Part shown: in pieces, positions 50,101 through 62,100 of the stretch
How the letters are laid out: each line of letters starts with the position of its first letter
Numbering within the stretch: position 1 is the first letter of the stretch
NCBI RefSeq assembly: GCF_032362555.1
Contig: NC_083510.1
Span: 6,165,501 to 6,229,500 of the forward strand
Direction of reading: 5' to 3'
Origin: Amyelois transitella
Taxonomy: Eukaryota; Arthropoda; Insecta; Lepidoptera; Pyralidae
Length of the DNA: 64,000 nucleotides
Notes under the pieces: model-generated
Databases searched by the model: none
The model's input: only the letters and a program-made list of their open reading frames with translations
Told to the model about the DNA's origin: nothing
Program-made: the position numbers and the translations under genes

Positions 50101-53100
50101 CCGCGGGATTGATAGGGTTTCCATGCGGACGAAGTCGCGGGCGGCCTCTAGTACATACATAAAATCACGCCTCTTTCCCGGAGGGGTAGGCAGAGACTAC
50201 CTCTTTTCACTTGCCACGATCTCTGCATACTTCCTTCGCTTCACCCACATTCATAACTCTCTTCATGCAAGCTTGGCGGTTTCGGGTGGTCTTGACCTGA
50301 CCCTTTACCAGGACGTCCCTAATTTGATCAAGATACGTTCGTCTAGGTCTTCCCACTCCGACCTTTTCACACTCTCCTTGTATATCTGCTTAGTCAACCT
50401 GCTTTCATTCATCCTCTCCACATGACCAAACCATCTTAACATACCCTTTTCTATTCCTGTAACTACATCTTTCACATCACAACATTCCCATATCACGCTG
50501 TTCCCTTATCCGGTCACTCAATTTCACACCCATCATACCTACTCCTTAACGCTCTCATTTCCACTGCATTTATTTTGCTTTCGTGCTTCTTTTGCCATAC
50601 TCAACTTTCACTCCCATACATTAATGTCGGGACCAACACGCCCCCATGCACAGCCAGTCGAGCTTTTTTGGATAGTTTCTGACTGCTCATAAAGGCATGC
50701 AAAGCTCCATTCACCATGTTCCCCGCGTTCACTCTTCTTTCAATATCACTATCACATTTGCCATCTGATATAAACTTTGATCCTACTAGGATCTAGAATA
50801 CTAACTAGTTGAGCAAGTGAAAGAGTTTGTATATCTAGGATCATCCTAGATATACAAACTCTTTCACTTGCTCAACTTTTTCTCCTCCAATCAAAATATT
50901 ACATGCTGTCATTTCTTTCTCCATTTCATAGTTTACCATCTCCTGTAACTCTTCTGCTGATGACGCCAGAAACCTGATCGTCGGCATAGAGCAGACATTT
51001 GACGAGTAACTCATTCATTCTTAATCCACTTTCAGACTCTTCCAAATCTGTTAAACAACATACATACATATGGTCACGTCTATATCCCTTGCCGGGTAGA
51101 CAGAGCCAACAGTATTGAAAGACTGAATGGCCACGTTCAGCTATTTGGCTAAATGATAGAATTGAGATTCTATCATTTAGCCAAAGAGAGAGAGACTAGT
51201 GACAGGTAGCTGGCCCATCGCCTAAAAAAGAATCTCAAGTCAAACAACTATCTATAAATAGGTTGAACAGCCACGGTGACGCAACACATCCTTACCTAAC
51301 GTCTTAATCTTAAACCAACTCAGTGTGCGCTCCGTTTATCCTGACACAAGCACTCGAATCCTCAATATAAGGATTTCAGTGCTCGTATTAAGAGACTGCT
51401 CCCATGCATAGATAGTGCTGACCACAATTCATTCCTCTCAACTCTGTTTAGGCCTTTTCCATATCCACGAATGAGCAATAGACTTTTTGACTCTTGGCCA
51501 AAAACTTTTCTGAAAAGACCTGATCCATACATCCCATTCCCTTTCGGAATCCCGCTTGAACATCCCATATTTTGTCATATCTCTTCTTAACACATATTAA
51601 TCAAGCTATTTTTTATAGGTATGTATAAAACTATGTATTTATTTATTTTATGAAGTATTTTATTTATTGTATGTAGTCTGTGTTAGTTTATATGTATAGT
51701 TTGTTTAATATACACTAATATCTGTTAGGTATGCTGACCACCCAGTTCCATGTTTTCCTTTCACTACACAAAGCTTGGCTGGAAAAGATTCAAGCTTAGC
51801 GATAAGTCCGCCTTTGCAAAAACATGTTCGTAATGTAATTTTTTCTTGGCAATAAAGATAATTTATATTGCTTTTATTACAATTGTCCATTGGTCGTGTG
51901 GGGTTCTCGAGTTTTGCGCTTAGCAACATGGACTAGTGACTAGTATAAATTAGTTTAGCAGTACACATTAAAACGAATTAGTTCATAAAAAAAATTAATA
52001 ATTCCAGTTCCAAAATTTATGTCGTATGTATACCATAGATAAAAAAACTTACCATCCATATGGTCCATTCCAATGCCACTATCTGGAGTCCCACCTTCAA
52101 TTTCACTTAGCGATGGTTCCTTCATACTGACAGACTGTTCATGCTAAAATAAAAGTATAAAGTTGTTTTGGAATAGAAAGGCAAAGGATGAATAAGTGAT
52201 TGTTTGATTAAAGAGCTTTACACATATAATTGGAGGATAGTTTTGTTCAATAGCACCAGAAATGTATAACTCAAATAAATATTTGGAAGCACAAAATCTT
52301 TTTCTTCCCTAATTATATAAAACTAAGGACTCTACTCATTTGCGCGGGAGCCAATTTTCTCTAATATAAAACAATAACATAATAAGCATCTTCTGTATGT
52401 ATTAATTTTCGGGAATAGTAGATATAGATAGAATAGAAAACAGTTTATATCATTCGCAATAAAAGCTATAAGTTCTCTTTCGTCAAATTGTCATCATTTA
52501 TCATATTTACCTGATTACTAAGCATAGAACTATTGGAATCCTCCTCGTCAGAACTCAGGGTCAAAATAACTGGTTCAGGGTCTGGTTGCTTTCCTCTAGG
52601 TTTTCTAACTCGTGGTGGTTTTTTTTCTTGTACAGGCTAAAATTATTAAAATAAAATTAGGAAGGTAATTTTTCAAGCAATAAAAAATTGAATGCTCTGG
52701 TAATCATTTTTTTGAACTTACGGTTGTCTTATTATTTAATGTTTTCATAGTGGATTTTAACAAATTCAATTTAATACCTTCGCCACACGATCTGCAAGAA
52801 AATTATCATGTTAGGGTATTTTCTTAAATATAATCCCAACTTATATTTATAAATGCGATAGTTAGTTTATTTGTTACGTATATAACTTCCACTGAACAAA
52901 TCTTCTTGAAGTTTTTCGTAATTATATATAATTAGCTTTTGCCCGCGGCTTCGCCCGCGCAAATGTATTTTAGTTTATAAGGATACGCCATAAAATTTCA
53001 CCCATTTTTTAATCCCGTATCGTGCGGGACTGTTTTATATTTGATTTAAAGTGTACGGTGACTGCATCCTAGTTTAGTTTAACTATATTTGTTAATTCTG

Positions 53101-56100
53101 TTCTCATGTAAGTGGATTTAATGTAATCTTTTATGAGAATAAATTCTTGAAACCTATTTAAATTCCTATGGCTTCTCCCGTCTTGTCCCGTCTCTTCTCG
53201 TTCTATTCCATCCCGTCCCAACCTGTTGTGTCCCGTCCTGCTCCGTCCAGTCCTATTCTGTCCCATCCCATCCTATTTAGTGCCATCCTGCTTTCCGCAA
53301 CTGATACGTATTTTTTACTAACCAAAATTTAAGACTTCTCGCACTTCGACACCCATCAAAAACGCCTTTGAGATGCAGTTTTCAAAATCCAATGTTTTAA
53401 TGATTATTTCATACTAACCAAAATTTAATTCAAAAATTTCATATACCGTTAAAATTGACGAAATTTCATATAAATTTACAACCCCTATTTCACCGCGATA
53501 GCAATGCAATTTTTAAAATCTTATCACTGTATTCGAATTTTTTACTAAACAAATCTAATATTTCATGTGCCCAACATTAAAATTGACAAAGTATCATACA
53601 AACTTACCACCCCTATTTCCCCCTATAGGAATGTAATTTTCAAAATCTAATATATGAATCAATATTTTAATCTAACCGTAAATTTAAATCTACATTAGAT
53701 ATGCCAACACTAAAAATGACTAAGTTTCATACAAAGTTGCAACCCCTATTTCACCCCCTTAGGAATGCAAATTTCAAAATTTAATTAATGAATTATTATT
53801 TCAATCTAACCGTAAATTTTAATCTTAAATTTCATGCGTCCAACATTAAAATTGACGAAGTTTCATACAAACTTGCAACCCCTATTTCACCCCCTTAGAA
53901 ATGCAATTTACTTAATTAATGAATTATTATTTTAATCTAACCGTAAATTTAAATCACAATTTTCTGGTGTCCAATAGTAAAAATGACGAAGTATCATACA
54001 AACTTGCAACCCCTATTTCACCCCCTTAGGAATAGAATTTCCAAAACTCCTTTCTTAGTGGATCCCTCCTAATAAAAATCTACCTTCATGCCAAATTTCA
54101 TCTTTATTGGCTCAGTAGATTTCGAGATTTCGTGATTCCTAAGTGACTGATTTTTGCTTTTATATATATAGATTAAGTCTGGAGGTACTTTTCATCCAGG
54201 TTAAAACTAAAGTTCCCGTGGAATTTGTGAAAAATCTGTATAACTTTATCGGTGGCGCTATTTAGCGCCACAATAGCGATTAAGTTTTTACCTGCAGTTT
54301 CGCTGGCATGGCTGGTAAAAACTCTTAAACTTATCTCTCGCATGCGGCTCGGTCCGCGTTAAATTACCCTACATATGTCCTCTGTTCTCCACACTATATG
54401 TATGAAAAATTTCATGGAGATCAATTCCCACTGAATTGTTTACGTGAAAGACAGGCAAAGAACACTGAAACCCACTTTCACCTTCATAATATTAGTATGG
54501 ATAAAATATAAAGTACATCTTACATTGGTTTTTCTACTAAAGATTTTTCTGGCTCTTTCTTTTTCAGTTCAACTTTTTTACTTGCAGGTACGCTTTTGGG
54601 TTCTTCGGTAAATACACGTTTACACCTGTAACAAACAGTTATAAAGTGGTAACACATAATCAGAATGAATAATTAAAATAATAAGATGTATGTTAAAAAA
54701 AGTAGATATCCTTGTAAAGAAGCAAGTACCCAAACACTATTCAATTGCAGTGCTTACAATTCATGGTTGCAATACACGTCAAAGGCGAATAACTGTTGAT
54801 AAATCTTCAAGACGTTGATATAGTATGAACGTAAATAAATATTTTTTGATTGAATTAACATTTTAACATACCTTTGACATCGACTGAAATCGAATCCAGT
54901 ATAGCCACAAAACTTGCAAACTGCTAACATGCCGTCTACGTATTTTGGTGGCGGGGACCTCTGCTCAGGAGATTCAGAACCTAAGGGATGCACTATATTA
55001 TTAAAAAGAAATTATAAATAGTTAGATCTTTTGACAAATTTTCCAGTTACATTCTGTTAAACGTGGCTTTCTATTATTTTCGATACATTTGGGTCTGCCT
55101 ACCCCGTAAGGGTGTAATAGAGTAAGATCCCAGAGCCGTAAGACACAACTTATTTTCTAAAGAATGGATCTTTCGATTCTCAGTAGTCTTTCATGTACTT
55201 TTAATACCTGCATGTTTGTGAGACTTGCCCGGTGACACCTGCGCAGGTACCAGGCGATAAAGGTAACTAAAAATCACAGTTACTTAACTTAAATTTTTAT
55301 GACTGATTTTTATATATATTTTATAGAATATTACTCTGAAGTCATATCAGAGAAGTCAGACGCTTTCCATGCGCCAGAACTTTGGTCAGACGCTTTAAAG
55401 CTCTATCAAAAAAAAAATTAACTTAATTTATTTTTAAATGTCTGACTTTTATATATGTTATTCAGATAACTATTACAAAGTTGTATTAAATCAGTCAGAC
55501 AGTTTGTAATGACCAAACACCCCTTAAACACAAGAATTACTCAGCCTCGAGTATGAGCGCGATAGCACAATGCGCATGCGCGTCAGAGTAAAATATCTAA
55601 TATTTGAAAATTTGAAAAGTACTTACTGTTTTCAATTTAATATTTTTGCATATCTATTCAAAGACGATGAAATTTATAATTAAAATAATAATTAATCATT
55701 TTTAAAATAATATAATATATTGCATATAAATAGGGGAAAATGATTTTTTTTGTAGCAATAGCCTTTCAAAAAGAATGATTTTTATTTTATTTAAAAAAAT
55801 ATATCTATTATAATAATTTCAATAAAAAAATAATTAATTATGATTAATCAATTGAATAATTATTTTATTGTCTCTTTATCATTTTCATCATCAAAATAAT
55901 CATTTGAATTTTCATCATTTATTAAATCTATATAGGTACTGTCCACTCAAGTCATCGTCCTCATCATCAGTTAGATTGTCGTTGCTGGCAGAATTTTCCG
56001 TAAAAATAAAATCATAAACAATTAAAAAATAGTATAGTAATAGTAAACCTATAACATATAAATATAAGTGAAAGGCGACTAAGGGATAGGCTTACAAACT

Positions 56101-59100
56101 TGGGATTCTTTTTTAGGCGATGGGCGAGCAATCTATCACTATTTGAATCTCAATTCTATCATTAAGCCAAATAGCTGAACGTGGCCATTTGGTCTTTTCA
56201 AGACTGTTGGCTCTGTTTACCCCGCAAGGGATATAGACGTGACCATATGTATGTAGTCTACTTTAATTTCGACACCACCGCAACGGATTCGTTGGTCCAA
56301 TGGTTAGCGCGTGAGACTGTGAAGTTGGCGATCCGAGTTCGAGTCCCAACAAGATATATGAATTTTTAATTTTTATTAAAAATATTTTTTTTTGTGTTGT
56401 TTGAGTATTTATTTAAAAAAACTGAAAGTCAAAATACTACATATAATCATACGGTAAAAATATTTTGTCTGTACATTTAATATTTTGACTGAAACAAATA
56501 GATAATTTTTTTTACATTTTTTATCTGTCTGTCTGTATCAGACTGTATGATTAAGATTCAACTCGAACTTTACGCGGACGACGTCGCGGGCAACAGCTAG
56601 TATGCAATATATTATATTATTTTAAAAATGATTAATTATTATTTTAATTATAAATTTCATCGTATTTGAATAGATATGCAAAAATATGAAATTGAAAACA
56701 GTAAGTACTTTTCAAATCCTACTACTATTATAAAGGCGAAAGTTTGTATGGATGTTTGTTACTCTTTCACGCAAAAACTACTGAACCGATTACCATGAAA
56801 TTTGGTATGTAGGTAGCTGAAGACCCAGAATAACACATAGGCTACTTTTTATCCCAGAGTTCCCGCGGGATTGATAGGGTTTCTATGCGGACGAAGTCGC
56901 GGGCGGCCTCTAGTATTAGATATTTTACTCTGACGCGCATGCGCATTGTGCTATCGCGCTCATACTCGAGGCTGAGTAATTCTTGTGTTTAAGGGGTGTT
57001 TGGTCATTACAAACTGTCTGACTGATTTAATACAACTTTGTAATAGTTATCTGAATAACATATATAAAAGTCAGACATTTAAAAATAAATTAAGTTATTT
57101 TTTTTTTGATAGAGCTTTAAAGCGTCTGACCAAAGTTCTGGCGCATGGAAAGCGTCTGACTTCTCTGATATGACTTCAGAGTAATATTCTATAAAATATA
57201 TATAAAAATCAGTCATAAAAATTTAAGTTAAGTAACTGTGATTTTTAGTTACCTTTATCGCCTGGTACCTGCGCAGGTGTCACCGGGCAAGTATCACAAA
57301 CATGCAGGTATTAAAAGTACATGAAAGACTACTGAGAATCGAAAGATCCATTCTTTAGAAAATAAGTTGTGTCTTACGGCTCTGGGATCTTGGACTATAA
57401 GGGGTATGTGATATATATATGTACAAAAGTTAATAAGACCACTATAACAGTTATTAAAAATGCTTAAATGGTGAAAAAAAATATCGTAAGGAAACTTATA
57501 TGGCTACAAAGAGTTTTTGCAATCACCAGTCTAACATGATTATCATAATACAACATCCGGGCGACTGAATGTGTTCCCATTGTCGTAGCGAAGTAAGGTT
57601 TCCCTTGTCAAATCAGTAGAAATTCGTTATGTTGGCTCATGGTAATAGACAGACCGAGCTTCCCCTGGAAGGCTAACCGGAGACAAACGCTAAAAATAAT
57701 AGTATTTTTGTTTGGAACTAACTTTTATTTTTGTTTGAGTCATGTGGTTCCCGGCCCTAAAAATAGGACCATACATCCATCGCTTTCCCAAAGACGTCGT
57801 AAAAAGCGACTAACTAATTCCATCATCAAGCCATACAGCTGAACATGACCTTAGTCTTGACGAGACTGTTGGCTCTGTCTACCCCATGAAAGATGAAGAC
57901 GTGATTATATGTATGAATGTACTAATAAATTATACACCAGACAAACAGCTATATAACATATTTTTAACTACATACCATTGTCAGGGCAATGTGACTTTTC
58001 AGGTGTCGACATGTCGCTACTTTGAGGTTGAGATAACACAGTTGGAGAGCTTCGACTACTTAAATCGCCGATTAACATCTGGAAAATAAAACCAAATTAA
58101 AATTCATATCTAAGATGACTTTCAATATATACATTTGGTGTGTGTTTGTTATCTAGGGCCCGGTCTCATATTTGCATTACTACTTGTTCCTTTTGACTCA
58201 GGCTGGTTTAGAGCAAAGGACATGTCTTGGTGCTCGGGGCCCGCTTTAGAAATATTCGGGTCTTCTTCCCATTTCAAATGGGCGTCTGATCCACCACATC
58301 CTTATCAGAATGAAATTCATCCTGTTACTATATTTAAATCTCTATATTTATATCTATTATAATGGAATTGAACATGGTTCATTCAAGAAAAGATGTGAAG
58401 GGCACAGGGGAAAAACAAGCGATGTCACATTTTTATGTTTTTTGAACTGGCAATACCATTTTATAGTATAAACTTGGTAGAACGAAACGCCAAAACACAC
58501 TTTGTAGTAACATGCAGAGTCCCGGAGTAATATTCATAATAAAATATTGATACAGTGCAACAACAAGCAATGTCCAACTCGTACAGGAGAAAAATAAGCA
58601 TTGCCCATGGTTGTCTGTTTGACGTTTGTTTAATGACGTCTTGTTTTTTGAAACGCCTGATGTGTGGGTAAAAGTGATTAGTGAAGCTAGACAGAAGCCA
58701 TGCCCCTTTCATGTGATTGAAGTTGATCAATCAGTTGTCAGACAATGGACAACCTTTCTATTCCCAATGTATAAGAAGACTTGTCCTTTTTTATCTTGAC
58801 CCATAAGAAAAATCAGGGTTGAAAAGGATCATCCAAGATTTTTCACAGAGAACATTACAATTCCTCTTGGACTTCATCTATTCTCATGGCACCTAAAAAA
58901 AAGTTGAACTCTCATAGTGTTGCAGTTGGTGACTCAGAGTTTGTACTGCCAGATCAATCCTATAATGAGAGCCTTCCAGTTTCAAAGGCAAAATTTATGG
59001 ATATCCAGGCCCTGTCAAAGTTTTGTGGACCAAAAGCTAAGCAATACTTCTCACAGATAAAATATAAAGATACTTAAACAATAAATATTTCATAGACATT

Positions 59101-62100
59101 GCATATTATTTGCCTGTATTTTCTTTGTTCCATATTCTTGTGCTAACTCAATAAACATAAGAATGAAAAGGTTTTTTTTTTCTTTACACCAAAAACAAAT
59201 ATATTTTCTTTATAAATAAGTATGTATTTCTTCAGACTAATTTAGGAGTTTCTCAATTCATTGTCTTTGTGACATTGCATGTTTTTCCCCTTCAACAATA
59301 ACATTAACAGTATTATGTGAAAAGGAATAAGGTTTATCTGTTGAGAAGTGTAGGTGTGCGAATGGCTAAGGTGCCAGATTTAAAAATGCTTAATACAAAT
59401 AAATAGGCACAGGTTACGATCCCACCTTATCATCACTTTTTATTAACATTAGTTTGAATGTTAACAGATGCTTTTAAGGTGAAGGAAATCAATGTGAGGA
59501 AACATGCACATTCAGGCAACCGACTGTGTAACCTGGCCAATATGGGTTAGTTTCCCCTGCAAAGGCAGCGGTGATCAGATGTGAGTTGTTTCTCATAAAA
59601 ACTTTAGTCCCCCATTCCTAAATCAATGTCAAAAAAGCGCACTAGGTTTCTTTTTCCTCAGAATAAGGTTTATCTGACACTGTCTTTACACTTCAGTACT
59701 AATAAACTTTAACTGCTTTATCTGCTATCAGTTTTGTGAACCAAGTAAAAATAAATTAAGAAATAAAAATACTTACAGGATGATTTTCTAACATTTCTTC
59801 AATTCTAACTGTTCCACCGACAGATACAAAATAATCTATTTCACTACTTGTATTTTGCATACACTGTATGTTTGTGTCTTCTGAAAATGGTACATTAACC
59901 TGAAACAAACACTACTTTATATTACTATATATTTATTTAGTACTTATTTGAAACATGCAATTGAATAAATTATATATTATCAAAACATATATTTAATTTT
60001 TATACTTGGGTCCTGAGGGGAAAAGTATAGAGCAACTATGAGTCTCGCCTGGCTTGTATTGCACTAATATCGTCCCCTTACTGCAAAAACCAACTAAGTG
60101 CATGAAATTAGGTTTCGAGAAATTGACGTTTAAAGGTTTGCACTGTCAAATCACTATTAAGATTGTAACCTATCAAGAATCTGTTCATGTATTTTTAATA
60201 CTTATTTATTAAGCTTTAAAGGTAATTAGTACAATAAAAGCAAATCTTCGAAATACTAGAATAAATTAAGGTATTAGGGCGAGAGGTGGTGCAAATAAAT
60301 GGTTTTTACTGTAAAGATTTTTTAACTTTACTACTTAAGTGCCCTAAATATTACTTAATATTGGGTTAGTTGCTTTTAATTTAATATTAAAATATCCCAT
60401 AACTCACTAAAATGTTACAAATATGTTGGTAAAACGAGTTTAAAACACAATTATGTCGGCCTTAATACTTTATTATGTTTTAAAACAATACCAAATAGTA
60501 CAATCATCATCATTAATGTTGTTAAAATAAAAAACCAATTCTTTATTAATTTAACATAACCAAAATCAAATATATAAAGTCATACAAAAAGTCTGCAATT
60601 TTAGTGGCTGATTCGTTTAGGTCTGAAGATCCTCTACTGTTATCATCTGAAATATAAAATGTGCATAAGTAGTTGTTCTCTGCTAACTTGCAAATACATA
60701 CATGCATACATGTATAAAATCACGCCTCTTTCCCAGAGCGGTAGGCAGAGACTACCTCTTTCCACTTGCCACGATCTCTGCACACTTCCTTCGCTTCATC
60801 CACATTCATAACTCTCTTCATGCAAGCTCGGCGGTTTCGGGTACTCTTGACCTGAACCTTTACCAAGACGTCCTTAATTTGATCAAGAAACGTTCGTCTA
60901 GGTCTTCCCACTCCGACCTTTCCCTCCAAATCCTCCTTGTATATCTGCTTGGTCAACCTGCTTTCATTCATCCTCTCCACATGACCGAACCATCTTAACA
61001 TTCCCCTTTTCTATTCCTGTAACTACGTCTTCTTTCACATCACGACATTCACTTATCACGCTGTTCCTTATCCGGTCACTCAATTTCCCACCGCTCATAC
61101 ATCTTAACGCTCTCATTTTCACTGCATTTATTCTGCTTTCGTGCTTCTTTTGCCATGCCCAACTTTCACTCCCATACATTAATGTCGGGACCAACACGCC
61201 CCTATGCATAGCCAGTCGAGCCTTTTTGGATAGTTTCTGACTGCTCATAAAGGCATGCAAGCATAAGGCTCCATTCACCACGTTCCACGCGTTCACTCTC
61301 CTTTCAATATCACTATCACACTTGCCATCTGATGTAAACTTTGATCCTAGATATACAAACTCTTTCACTTGCTCAACTTTTTCTCCTCCAATCAAAATAT
61401 TACATGCTGTCATTTCTTTCTCCATTTCAAAAACCAGTGTTTTACTTACGTTCACTTTCATTCTTTTCTCTTTCAAAGCTTCATGCATACAGTTTACCAT
61501 CTCCTGTAACTTTTCCGCTGATGACGCCAGTATAACCTGATCGTCGGTATAGAGCAGACATTTGACGAGTAACTCATTCATCCTTAATCCACTTTCAGAC
61601 TCTTTCAAAGCTGTCAAACAACTATCCATAAATAGGTCCTCGGCCGCTTCTCCAACACAAATTTAATAGGCAGTACAACTGACTAGCTAATACGCCTTGT
61701 CCTGCTTTTAGCATCTCGACCGACACTATCATACCCAGCAGCCTTACCCGCTTTCATACTCTTAAGTGCTTTCACAATTTCGAACATTTCAATTTCGCCT
61801 TCCATCTCATTCTCTTTTTCTTCGCTATAACATAATTTTTTAATATTTCCTTCCTTTTTTTTCAAATAAACTTTCAAAATACTCCTTCCATATCTTAACA
61901 CACATTCTTCTCCTTTCACAATGCTACCATCCTGGCTTCTGATCCTGGTCAGCTCTCTGGTTCTAGTTTTTCTTCGGGCTAATCTTACGGATTTCCAGAA
62001 TACTTTCAGAACTTGCAAATATTCTATTCAATACATAAAATGAATGAACCGATTTAGATATGGAAAGACTAGGAGTCGTCGAAAGCCTAAAAGGCGAGGT

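Larger units (their letters stand above)
55124..57391. mobile_element. Foldback DNA transposon with about 600-bp inverted arms
   Basis: The left arm is 55124-55726. The right arm is 56601-57391 and includes a 197-bp Helitron at 56717-56913. The outer ends are AAGATCCCAGAGCCGTAAGA and its complement. Over about 600 bp I found three substitutions (for example GTGAGAC against GTGATAC), a 1-bp indel and one lost 9-bp tandem unit, so the arms are about 99% identical. Each arm carries four GTCAGAC/GTCTGAC motifs within about 150 bp and the palindrome ACCTGCGCAGGT. The loop (about 55727-56600) holds a short acidic minus-strand remnant ([19 protein letters not shown] then stop), a copy of the dispersed repeat and a SINE/Helitron-like segment. 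No transposase ORF remains. No convincing target duplication was seen. Confidence 0.88.

Noticed and set aside
53178..53290. ORF rich in Gly/Arg (53069-53266)
   Set aside because: Produced by the pentanucleotide minisatellite.
53400..54060. CRISPR-like spaced repeats
   Set aside because: Units are contiguous and diverged tandem repeats of about 132 bp without unique spacers, in an animal genome.
56285..56352. Possible second tRNA gene
   Set aside because: Only the Pol III boxes match; the T stem and acceptor do not pair, and it is embedded in repeats inside a transposon loop.
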